From Falciphora oryzae (Eukaryota > Ascomycota > Sordariomycetes > Magnaporthales > Magnaporthaceae), in NCBI GenBank assembly GCA_000733355.1, contig JNVV01000008.1:411244-475243 (forward strand): a stretch of DNA of 64,000 nt. The letters are read 5' to 3'. A program made the translations under genes and the position numbers. Of the stretch, positions 44,291-54,610 are shown one piece after another; positions within the stretch are counted from its first letter, which is position 1; every line of letters starts with the position of its first letter. Below the pieces are notes generated by a model. The model had not been told where the DNA came from. It made no database searches and was given only the letters and a program-made list of their open reading frames with translations.

Positions 44291-45546
44291 TCAAGGCGTG
44301 TAGTCATTGAAGTTGGCGTTGGGGGGATCGCGGTCTAGCATGTAGCCGTATTTCTCGCGGTTGTTCTTGACGAAGTCGGGCACGTCCTGGTTGTGCTCGA
44401 CGCGTGTGCAGTTGCTACGCTCGAACCTGTGTGGCGAGCACAAACACAAGTCAGTACAACGGAAAAGAGTCAAGCAAGAAACAATGTGACGACGCAAGAA
44501 GCGGCGTCGTGGCAAGGTCTGGCAAAAACTCACATATCACGGCCGTTGCGGACTCGCTCGACAATCTTGACGGGGTCCTTGAACTCGGGCTTGTCGAGCT
44601 CGGTGTGCGAGAAGCTGGTGATCTTCTTGACGATCTCGGCGACGGTGGGGAAGCAGTAGCTGCAGTGCCAGGCGCTGTCGCGCAGGACCATGTGGTCCTT
44701 GCCGTGGCTGCGCAGATCCTGGGGCAGAACCGTGTCCTTGCCCTTGTAGATGGTGGCTTGGGGGTGCATCCAGTCGTACTCGTTGACCCACTGGAACGAG
44801 TAGTAGAAGAGATCCGACTGGGTGGTGACCTTGTCGGGGATGATGCAGTTGCGGAAGATCTTGAGTGTCTCGGGCTTGAAGAGCTCGTCAACGTCGGACA
44901 CGAGCAGAACGTCGTCGTGGTGCGCCTCCTCCTCGCCGGTGAGGAAGGGTATGACCTGGCTGTACATGGCGTTACGGGAGGCGGACTCGCGCTCCCAGGT
45001 CTTGGCGAAGTCGCCGGTCGACAGGTCCATGGTACGGCGGATCATCTGCGAATGGTGCGTGCGGAAGCGGGCCCAGTTCTCCTCGACGTGGAGCGGCTTG
45101 GGCTTATCGGTGAAGGTCTTGTCAGACTCGAGGATGACGAAGTAGTCGACGCCAGACGCCATCTGACCCATGCGGACGTCGAGTATTTCCAACTCGGTGT
45201 TGATGAGAAGCAGGTCGTAGATCTTGCGCGAGCGGACGCGATCGCGCGGGAACGGGTGCAGGCGGTAGTTGGAGCAGTATTGCTTCGCGGCGGCCTCATC
45301 GAGGATGTCGGGGTGGTCTCCCAGCGTCTTGGGCTTGGAAACCTCGTGCGAAGGCTCCTTAGGTGACTCCTTGGGGGGCTTGGCGGGCTCCTTGTGGCTG
45401 GCACCCGGCACGGCGCTCGGGACCATGCCCGCGAGCCTCTCCTGCGCATCGTTGTGAAGTCCCAGGCGCCAGGTGAACCAGATAAACACGAGCAAGCTGG
45501 CCGCCGCCAGGTACTTCGCCGAATGGTTCTGAAGTGCCCTCCCCAT
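44291..45546 (-). CDS. GT17 family glycosyltransferase (beta-1,4-N-acetylglucosaminyltransferase III-like)
   Basis: Exons 45546..44534 and 44426..44291 give 382 residues, with a GTGAGT donor and a CACAG acceptor in phase 2. It is a type II membrane protein: a short cytosolic start, a helix at about 12-28 (YLAAASLLVFIWFTWRL), a Pro/Lys/Glu-rich stem to about 75, then the catalytic domain with LLLINTELEILDVRM, ESDKTFTDKPKPL and the metal-binding-type DVD at 218-220 (VSDVDELF). The second exon supplies FERSNCTRVEHNQDVPDF. In animals, GT17 enzymes add the bisecting GlcNAc to N-glycans in the Golgi; fungal members are common, but their acceptor is unknown since fungi lack typical complex N-glycans. 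Confidence 0.85.
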
Positions 45547-48266
45547 TGTGACGACGGGAGATCAAGGCCAAAGGTTGGGTTGTAGAGAATCGCGACGATG
45601 GTGATGGTGTACAAAATTACAGAGAAAAGGTATGAACAAATGTGACGAGTCCCTACTGGCTTCAAAAGGGGACCCGAAGGAGGCAGAAAGAGAAAGAGAA
45701 CAAGAGGGGTGAAAGAGCGACTGGAAGGAATACCCTAAAGAACAGAAAAAAAGAAGAAGCGAACTTGTGAGAAGGTTGTGGGAGCAACTTTGTTGCGCTA
45801 CGCTCGATAATAAGGAGAAGCGAAGACGAGGGGCAGGAGGCAGGGACGATGGGCGGACTGGGGGCTGTCAAATTCGGTTAGGAAGGGAATCAAGATCCAC
45901 ACACGAGCAAAGGCTCATCCCGCACCTTCCCTATCTTGTCATTTTGGATAAGGCTGGGTTGATGGGGAGCGAGGTGGGCATGACAAAATCAAACCATGGC
46001 GGCTGTCAAACCCCATCCTGCGGCTGACGTGGTGGTCGCAAGGTGAGAAGAGCAGAGCGAAGGGCGGCGACCAGGTACCAAGCTCGAGGTACCTACAAGG
46101 GTACAAAGTACGCGTCGGCGCTGAGCAGATCCTTCCCGCCAGGTTGAGCCAGGGACCAGGATTGGAGGACAAACTGAAGTGGAAGAAAAAAAAGAAAAAA
46201 AAACACGGCTGCGTGCATTGAATGGCAGGACCGTGCAGCCTTGGTGGTGCTCCGCCGCCCGCAGCTATCCAAGACAGCCACCCACGTAAAAGGCGGATAA
46301 GAAGCCGAACACAGTGTAACGTGATTGGCCAGGCTGGGGGGTGCGCTGGGACGCAGTGGGCAGATAGGCTGGGTGCTGACCGACCATACCCACACAGATG
46401 CGAGAACACAGACACGAGCAGCATCATGGATCTGACCTAGGCAGCCATTTCGTGGAAGCGCGCAGGGATCCTATCCACGGCCAGTCACGTCAAGAAACCA
46501 ACGCACCAACGAGCCCAGCTCGGTTCAGCGATAGGAACCCTGGGCGAGCCGGGCCAATCACAGCCCCGGTGACCGGTGGGCTGATGCCTCCTGAGGCCCC
46601 TGCGCCGAGAGTACGGGTCCGCTGCCAGTATCAAGCTGATGCTCGAGATAACATCGTGTTTGTCTCGCTCCTGACGGCCGGCCTCATTCTGGCCCAAAAT
46701 TACCTCTGCATCCATCCGTACGGGAGGCTTGGAGAGTCTCGGTGTAGCTGAGACCCGGTCCGTGCACAGCCAACCACGCCGGCCGCATGTCTTGGAGGAT
46801 AGCGCCCGAAGCAAGACCAGACCGCGGGCTGTTCCGTTCCAAAGGCTCCAGCGGACGGGAAGCTTGTTGCAGATAGACCAGAAGGCGGCGACGCAGGCGG
46901 GAAAATACAATGTATGTAGCGCAATGCTCCGTCCAAAGTCATGGTTCCACTGAGCCACCCAACAACATAAGCATGCACGAGAGCGGCGCGACTTGCTGGG
47001 ATGCGAGGGATGGCCGTAGAAATTCAGGAATGCCCAGACTTCAGCCGCCTCAAAAAGAGGCGCATGCTCGGCTAGCACAGCCGTCGATCTATTGTCGGGT
47101 CAGAGCCAGCGCTCGCGCAGCAAGTCTGGGCCAATGGCAGGTTAGCAGCATGCAAGCCTCGTCATATCAAATGGATTCGTGGATTCCTTCGCCGCTTGCT
47201 CGCTTGCTCGTCGATAGAAGCAAACAATATCGCACGTGGGGATTCCCAATATGGCCAAGTGCTTATTGTATTTACCAGGGGCTGCTGCGTGGTTTTTTTT
47301 TTAGTCCACGCATACACCCCTGTCGGTCGGGCTACGGCAGGCTGCCGACATTCCGACCAAAATGCCATTTCCAGCCAGGTACGGAATGCCAAGATATCCG
47401 TTTCAGCCATTTTCTTTCTTTCCTCATCCTTCGCCCCCTCCTGCGGCCACCCAGACATGTGTGTGGGGGTATCGTCGCTCAACCTTGAGCCCCATTACCC
47501 CCCTGTGATTCTACATCTGATACGAAAAAAAAAAAAAAAAACCGGTGTAGGGCACCCAGGGGAATAGTTCCTACTTAGTTGAAGCATGTTTTGGAGTCTC
47601 ATTACCTCGGCGTGTTTGCGACATGGCTTGTTCGGAGTCGTGCACGTAGCCGTGCCCGGTGGCATCAAATGGTTGTTCAGTCGCGGCCGTCGGGACCCGC
47701 GCGACTCTGGGCGTCGCGGTCGCAGTCGCTCGGGCTGAGCCTCTGAGCCCCTCCAGCTGCCTTCTCCACTTGTTCTTGTAGTGCATGGCGACAGGGGTTC
47801 TCACGTCAGCGGATATGAGGCCCCAGCCGCGATTTGACTTTCTGTTCCCCTTTCTGCAGGCCTTGCCAAGGTCGCATTTTTCTAGTCCTGCATCCGAGGC
47901 CCCAGAATTTCTTTCTGTCCTTCTGTTCGTCCCAGGCCTGCTTATTTCTCTATTGGGAAGACCCTTTGCGGCCTGTCAAATTCTCTGTGGGGTCTGCCCG
48001 TGTCATTGGATACGTGGGGGGCCGCCGTCACTTGCGTACCTCCCAGCGACGTCAAGAGTCCCTCCTTTACTCACCCGCTCCCCTGCGCGCCACCGTCCCT
48101 CTTCCCACGTACGCCTGGCCGAACCCGCGGCGAAGACCACTCGACTGTCCTGCACGCGACTACGAGGGCGCGTCCGACTGCTTCCCAACTTACAAATCCG
48201 CCGGCCTTGCGAGTTGACGACAGCAGCAGCGGCACGAGTGAATCTAAACCACAAACAAGGTCCAGC
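45547..48266. other. Long divergent intergenic region
   Basis: 2.7 kb head to head between GT17 and the transporter gene. It contains CCAAT-type boxes (46324-46328 reverse, 46554-46558, 47131-47135), an A17 run at 47525-47541, an A-rich stretch at about 46185-46201 and a CT-rich leader-like part from about 47830. The open stretches lack motifs. I see no gene, but a small noncoding RNA cannot be excluded. Confidence 0.4.
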
Positions 48267-49971
48267 ATGTCGCTGCCAACCGTCGAGAAGGCGCCCGTCG
48301 CCCGCGGCCTGCATCCCGCCTTCTACATCGGGTATGCTATCGCTGCCCACAGCCCGCTGCGCAACTCGACACGCAGAAGCGCGCTTTTCGCCCTCTTGTC
48401 GGCGTGCTAATCATTTTTGGTCGCCCGTTTAGGAGCTGGATCTTCTTTTCCAACTCGACAATCCTCTTCAACAAGTATCTGATCGACAAGGCTGGCTTCA
48501 GTATGTGCTGCACCCCTTCTTCCTCTCCCACCACTCCTCCTCCCCCGCCACCACCGGCCTCTGCACAACATCAACCCCAGCCTCCGTCATGCTCGGTTGT
48601 GCCTGTGCTTGCCTGAACTCTTTGCTGACGTCACGTCCTGTCGTGCAGAATACCGTACGTACATGAACGGCCCGGGCCTGGCCCGAGTGCGCAACCCGAC
48701 CTCCCCATCCCCGTGCGCTCCAGGAGTCGCTGCTTGCATGGCACATGGCCGGCACTTCTTTCTGGAGCGTCGCTCAAGCACGGCTCCGAAGGGCGGGGCT
48801 TCCGCGCCCCCGGTTCTCTGCCAAGGCCCAGTCTTGTTTTGCCTATGGGCGACGACGCTCATGTTGCACAGCTAACTAACACCATTCGCTCTCTACAGCC
48901 GTCGTCCTAACATGTTGGCACATGATCTTCTCCGTCGTGGCGACGCAGCTGCTGGCGCGCACCACGACGTTGATCGACGGTCGCAAGAAGGTCAAGATGA
49001 ACGGCCGCATCTACCTGCGTAGCATCGTGCCCATCGGCCTGCTCTACTCGGGCTCGCTCGTCTTCTCCAACATGACGTACATGTACCTGTCCGTCTCCTT
49101 CATCCAGATGCTCAAGGCTGCCGCCCCCGTCGCCGTCCTGCTGCTGTCGTGGGCCTGGCGCCTCAAGGAGCCCTCGGCCAGGGTCTTCGCCAACGTCTGC
49201 GTCATCGTGCTGGGAGTCGGCATCGCCAGCTTCGGCGAGATCCAGTTCAGCTGGGTCGGTGTCTTCTACCAGACGGGCGGTATCGTCTTCGAGGCCTTGC
49301 GCCTGACCATGATCGAGGTCATGCTCGCCGGCGACTCGGAGCAGCAGAAGATGGACCCGCTCGTCTCGCTCTACTACTACGCCCCCGTCTGCGCCGTCAT
49401 GAACTTTTTCGTGGCCCTGTTCGTCGAGGGCCCCAGCTTCAGCTTGGACGCAGTCTTTACCACTGGCGTCATTGTGCTCGTGCTGAACGCCCTTGTGGCC
49501 TTCCTCCTGAACGTCGCGAGCGTCATGCTGGTACGTTGCTCTCAAGGCAGCCGTCATTTCCAATGCGGCAAACATGAAACTAATCAGACTCAACCTGTAC
49601 AGATCGGAAAGACGTCCTCTCTGGTCCTTACCCTGACCGGCATCCTCAAGAACATCCTCCTCATTGTTGTCGCCGTGCTGCTCTGGTCAGAGCATGTCAG
49701 CTTCCTGCAGTTCCTGGGCTACTCGATCGCCCTCGGCGGCCTGACCTACTACAGCCTAGGCTGGGACGTGATCAAGCAGCGGCTTGTCGGTTCGTTCGAG
49801 TGGACCTACGCCCTGCTCAAGTCGCCCCAGTTTGACGAGTCCCGTCTCTCGCCCGTCGCCCGCCGCGGTCTCATCGCGACCCTTTCGCTCCTCATAGTGA
49901 GCATGCTGGTCATTGGATTCGTCTATGACGGCAAAGCGAACTCTGACAAGCCCCTTATGGGCCTCTGGTAG
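48267..49971 (+). CDS. Triose-phosphate/nucleotide-sugar transporter family protein (DMT superfamily)
   Basis: Five exons, 48267..48331, 48433..48500, 48649..48654, 48899..49530 and 49603..49971, give 379 residues. Exon 3 is only 6 nt (AATACC): with it the junction reads GFKYPVVLTCWHM, the conserved family sequence; without it K-Y is lost. About ten helices are expected: SWIFFSNSTILFNKYLID in the first, KAAAPVAVLLLSW in the middle, and a C-terminal SLVLTLTGILKNILLIV block typical of TPT/DUF250 transporters. The closest remembered relatives are uncharacterised fungal proteins of the S. pombe C22E12.01 type; these probably sit in ER or Golgi membranes and exchange phosphorylated sugars or nucleotide-sugars, but the substrate is unknown. 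The last intron (49531-49602, 72 nt) is stop-free and a multiple of three. Confidence 0.88.
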
Positions 49972-50775
49972 TGAGCCAGGCCCGATTCTTGACGCCAGAC
50001 TACCTTTGGCTATTCTCGGAAAATTTCCTTGATCTCTTTTTTTTTTTTTTTCTGTAAATTTTATTGCCCCTGTACCCTCAACCTTTGACGCATATATTTA
50101 ACATAGGGCCGGGAATGATTTTCATTTGGGCTTGACTTTAGTTCAGTGATATTTGGCGAACAGAAAACAAACGGGACGACCATCCGGGAGAACATACAGA
50201 GGGTTGAGATTCTTTGCCTTGCTTTGGGCCATAGACCTTGCTATAGATGTGCAGCGGAGCATCACGAGTGGCGAATTAGGCGTTGGAAGAGAACAGCAAA
50301 TAGGTTGATAACAAGGAGTTTGGGCGCATACGTCGGTGGTGTTTTAAGTGACTTTTGTAGAGCACAGCCGAATCGAAGACTCGATAACATGCAGGAAAAA
50401 GGTGTATCGACCAGTATATCCCCGGGCATCAGATATTTTCTTCCATATCAGTTTTTCTTGCACCGCGATACAAGCTAACATCGGTCCTTATCTAACAAGT
50501 ATGCACACACAAAAGGGCCCTACCCTACGGTGACGGTCCACCACAATTATCAAATGGGGTATCATGTCAATTGGTTTGCCGTCAACGCCATGTTGTCCAG
50601 CACCTGGGTAATTAAAAAGCGCAAAATACGAAGAAAGAACCCTGTCTCACAGCCTAGAAGGTAATCTTACAAGACATCAAAGACTCCATGTTCAAGGACA
50701 AAGGAGAGCAAAAGAAGGATCTGGTTGACGCCATCGGTGAAAGACCAAAGTATATAACCGCCTCGCCACCCCCAA
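49972..50775. other. Convergent 3' region
   Basis: About 800 bases between the transporter stop and the open extension behind SHG1, with a T15 run at 50037-50051. AT-rich and without recognisable genes. Confidence 0.4.
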
Positions 50776-51030
50776 TCACTTCTTTCCCAGGCGTTCCGCA
50801 CGGGCCCGCTGAGCCTTGATGATAATTTCGTTCAGGCACATCTCTGGCAAGAGCCTCGGAGTCACGGCGCGGGGACCGGTCGGGATCAGAGGGGGACGCC
50901 TGACGGAGGGAATGGTGAAGGGAGCAACGGCCGGCTTGGGCGGGGCAAGCCTCGGCGCCGTGGACGTGCTGGTCGTGGTGGTGCTGGGAGTGGGAGTGGG
51001 AGTGGCTGTGCCGCTGGAACGTCGAGACTT
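50776..51030 (-). other. Open 84-codon extension behind the SHG1 stop, same frame
   Basis: Directly after the SHG1 TAG (51031-51033) the same frame stays open for 84 codons to a TGA at 50776-50778. It begins KSRRSSGTATPTPS, passes through a Pro-rich part (LAPPKPAVAPFTIPSVRRPP) and ends in an amphipathic basic stretch, MCLNEIIIKAQRARAERLG, then KK. This reads like an ordinary protein C-terminus, not like the RS/RD repeats or like random sequence. Either the TAG is a recent nonsense change (or base-call error) truncating SHG1, or the stop is bypassed or spliced out; a CTAG acceptor coincides with the stop itself, but a good donor upstream was not found. Confidence 0.55.
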
Positions 51031-54000
51031 CTAGCCCCGGCTGCGGCTCCGTCGACGGCTCCTGCTCCTGCTGCGGTCTCGGTGGCGCCGCCTGACTGAG
51101 GTGCTCCTCGACCTGGCTCGACGCGAGTGGCGGTCCCTGTCTCTGTCCCTGTCCCTGTCCCTGTCGCGATCTCGGTCCCGGTCCCGGTCCCGGCTGCGGT
51201 CCCGGCTGCGGTCCCGGCTGCGGTCCCGGCTGCGGTCCCGGTCTCGGTCGCGGTCCCGGCGGTCTCGGTCTCTGTCGCGATCACGGTCGCGATAGCTGTC
51301 CGTACCGCGCTCCCTACGAGGGCTGCGACTGCGGGAACGGCTGCGACGCCGGTCACGCCTATCGTCGCGGTCACGATCGCGGTCCCGGTCCCTGTCCCTG
51401 TGGCGGTCCCGGGAGCGATCTCGGTCTCGATCCCGGTCTCGATCCCGGGCCCTGTCGCGATCTCTGCTACGGTCGCGATCACGGTCTCGGTCGCGGTCCC
51501 TGTCCCGGTCACGGTCACGGTCGCCTGCCGTGTGTCGGTCGATGCCCCGACGCTCAGGGGGCACATACCGGTCGATCTCTGGGGAGCGGTCGCCGATGCT
51601 AGGGCGGGCGTCGTCAAGCCTGGAGACGGAGCTGTCTCGGCCACGAGGGCTGGCCCTGCCTCGGCCGTCGCGCTGGGCCGCAAGATATGCCTTGGCCTCC
51701 TTCTCGCGCCTGCGGACCTCCTCCTGCTTCCACTCCTCCTTCTCGTCTCTATCGAGGCCGGCAGGTGGTCTAAAGGCTGAAGAGGGCCGGCGTCGAGGGG
51801 AGCGGCTGCGTTCCCTGCTCCTGCCACGTCGACCGGCGGATCTGCTCCGGTCTCTGCGGCTCGAAGGCCGTTTCTCGCTGCTGTCCTTGTCGACCGCGCG
51901 CTTGTCCGACTCCTTCGCAGAAGAAGTAGGTTTGGTCGCGGCCGTCGTTGCCACCGCCTTCTTCTCGATGGGAGCACTTTTTTCCGAGATCGTCGTTTTC
52001 TCGGCCACAGCTTTTTTCTCCCCCAGCTTCTTCTCGGGGGCCACAGGCTTATCTGCAGCCGTCTTGGCCTCCGCCACCGGCTTTTTCCCAACCGCCTCCT
52101 TCTTATTGACACCATTTTTGTCGACCCCCTTTCTGTCCAGGTCCTTGTCAACTTCCTTCGTGCTGGCGTCTTTCTTGTCGACTTCCTTCCTGCCAACATC
52201 CCTCTTCTCGGCTGGTTTCTTCTCGATCTCCTTGTTGCTGATTTCCTTCTTGGCAGCAACCTTCTTATCAACATCCGGCTTGTCAATATCCATCTTATCG
52301 ACATCCTTCCTCTCAACAACTTTCTTATCGATGTCCATCTTGTCGACATTTTTTCTATCAGCGCCCTTACGGTCCGCATCCCGCCTGTCAGATCGAACTG
52401 GCGAGCGGGTGCGGTCCCGACGCGGCCTGGCTCGGTCCCGGGACCTGCTCCGGTCTCGCCTGGGTGATCTCGCGCGAGACCGGCTACGGTGCCGCCTGAT
52501 GGAGCGAGCCGGAGACACATCTCGGCCCCTGTCCCGCCTGTCGGAGTCAACGTGCCTGGAGCTGCTTCGAGCTGTCCTCCTGGCAGAGCGCGCCCTGGAG
52601 CGGCTCCGCTCGGGCCGTCGCGACCGGCTTCTCTCCCTCCGGTCGTCCCGCCGGTCATCCCGCCGATCGCCCCGCGCGCGAGACCTGCTCCTGTCTCTCC
52701 GGTCGTCGCGCCGGTCGATTCTTGCCCTGGACCGGCTTCGTTCCCGGTAGCCGCGGCTCTCGCGCCTGCTCCTCGGGGAGTTTGATCTGCGGTCTCTGCG
52801 TCGCCTGTCGTCTGCACGTGAAGTCCGAGAGTGGCGACTATGATCCCTGTCGCGGCTCTGAGCTCTGTCGCGACCCCCATCCCTCTCACGACTTCGATCC
52901 CTGTCGCGACTGTGGGGTCTTGTGGACGCTCCCTTGTCCTTATCCCTCTCCTTCTCCTTCTCTTTCTCCTTATCCCGGTCAGATGCCCGCTTGGGGCTTC
53001 GAGGCCGAGTGGAATCATCTCGAGGGGTTCCTGGAGCTGCCTCTTTCTTGGTGGCCGCGTCCTTGCTCGTCGTCTCTGGTTTGGCTTCTGAACTCATCTT
53101 CAACTCCTTCACGGCCTTGGGCTCGGGCTTGGGTGTTGGAGTGGGTGGCTTGGCAACCTCGACAGCCACCTTCAGATCCTTGACAGTCCTAGACTCGAGT
53201 TTGGGCGCGGGTGTGAGTGGCTTTTTCACTTCTGGAACCAATTTTGGCTCCTTTGGAGCCTTGAGGTCAGACTTGGGAGCCGGTGTGAGTGGTTTCTTCG
53301 CCTCCGGAGTCGCCTTGATCTCGGCCGTCGAATCCTTGCGCACAAAAATGGCAGATGCAGGCTTCGCTTTCCTCGGGGGTGGAGCAAGCGTTTCGTCCAC
53401 CTCCAGCTCAGGCTGCTTAGGTGTGTCCGTCGTGCTCTCGCGCAGGAGGTCCTCCATAGCCTGCGCCTCCAAGCGCTCGAGCTCTTCCTTGGACAGTGCC
53501 TTCTTGGGCCCTCCACGAGGTTCACGGCGGCCATCGTCCTTGGAGCTCCTTTTCTTGTCGTGCTCACGCTCAGAGTCGCGATGGCGGTCCCTGTCGCGAT
53601 CCCGATCCCGATCTCTGTCGCGGTCCCTATCGTGGTGTCGAGATCGATCACGATGACGAGAGCCGTCGCGATGACGAGATCGATCGCGGTGGCGGGAGCT
53701 GTTGTGATGGCGAGACCTATCCCGGTGGCGGGAGCGGTCACGGACACGGTCCTGGCTCTCGCGCCGTTTTTCTCGATCCCGCCTCTCGCGTCGCTCCTTG
53801 CTCCTCTCGTGACGCTCTTTACTCCTCTCACGTTCGCGCTGCTTGCGCCTCTCCTCGCGCTCCTTCTCCCGGCGCTCCTCCTTCTCGCGCTCCTCCTTCC
53901 TGCGGGCCTCGCGGGCGGCGCGCTCCTCTTCGCGCTTTCTCAGCGCCTCCTTTTCGAGGATATCCTGCTTCAGCTTCCATTTCTCCTGTTCGACCTTGCG

Positions 54001-54610
54001 GAGCTCCTCCCTGACCCGTTCGCGCTCCGCCTGGCGGGCGGCCCGGTCGGCGGCATAATCGGCGTCGGTCTTGGACCCACGGGCCTGCTCTGCGACGGCG
54101 GCCTCCTCGCCAATCTCGGCGCGACGTAGTTCGCGGATATTGTCCTCAATTGCGCGGGAGTCGATCAGGCCCTCGATGAGGGCCTCGGCCTTTTGGTAGA
54201 CGTCGCTGCGGTCCACGGCGCCGTCAATGAGGGCTGCGGCCTTTCCGCGGTCGATAGTGAGAAGCTGCAACGGGTTGCGTTCTATCTCCTGTTCGGCGAT
54301 CTCGAGTATGGCTTTTGTGATTTGAGCCTCGTAGTCCTGAGGTTGATGTAACGTTAGCTGGCAGTTGCGCGAGAGCCTGGTCGACGGGCGGAGGGGCTGG
54401 TGGAAAACCTACGCTGGCCTCGAACTTCTCCCAGACTTGCTTGCGGATGGAATCGTAGCCACCCTTCTTCTTGAAGCTGTGTGCAAGGCCGTCTACTGCG
54501 GAGCGGATGGCAGATGACAGTGGAAGGTCGGATGCCTTGAATGATCGCGGAACAGGCGCCTTGAGGCTCGGCGCACTGCCAGCCGCGACGGGCTCCCCTA
54601 GCGCAGGCAT
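51031..54610 (-). CDS. SHG1: SHG1/BOD1-domain protein (COMPASS component) with a giant RS/RD-rich tail
   Basis: Exons 54610..54413 and 54336..51031 give 1167 residues. The SHG1 domain spans about 40-125: FKKKGGYDSIRKQVWEKFEAS, then after the intron DYEAQITKAILEIAEQEIE, then DRGKAAALIDGAVDRSDVYQ. Shg1 is a subunit of the Set1 histone H3K4 methyltransferase complex COMPASS. After the domain come a long Glu/Arg/Lys coiled-coil-like stretch (about 150-260), a Lys/Ala/Pro-rich part, KKxxDKKD-type repeats (about 690-830) and Arg/Ser, Arg/Asp repeats to the end. Yeast Shg1 is small, so this protein is mostly tail; RS/RD tails are typical of nuclear RNA-processing factors. The first exon uses ATG at 54610, the nearest to the conserved part. 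The frame stops at TAG 51031-51033 but continues open beyond (see 50776-51030). Confidence 0.82.
51129..51300. repeat. 6- and 12-base tandem repeats coding Arg-Asp/Arg-Ser
   Basis: On the plus strand, hexamers of the type GTCCCT/GTCCCG repeat, followed by about four copies of a 12-base CGGTCCCGGCTG unit. On the coding strand they give alternating Arg-Asp and Arg-Ser dipeptides in the SHG1 tail. A second similar tract lies at about 51360-51540. Confidence 0.75.

Noticed and set aside
45939..47567. Several 70-200 codon frames in the GT17/transporter intergenic region
   Set aside because: They overlap each other on both strands, lack motifs and start mostly at non-ATG codons or in poor context; no splice logic links them.
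51031..51042. Programmed stop readthrough at the SHG1 TAG
   Set aside because: The bases after TAG (AAGTCT) do not match the CARYYA-type context known to favour readthrough; kept only as one option in the main finding.
51127..51780. Plus-strand Val-Pro repeat frame that could be mistaken for an elastin-like protein or a repeat array of another kind
   Set aside because: It is the antisense of the SHG1 RD/RS repeats. The units are 6-12 bases and continuous, with no spacers, so it is also not a CRISPR array.
50886..53018. 710-codon minus-strand frame shifted relative to SHG1
   Set aside because: It is the alternative reading of Arg-Ser/Arg-Asp repeats (giving Thr/Ala/Gly repeats) and lacks a domain; SHG1 in the other frame has one.
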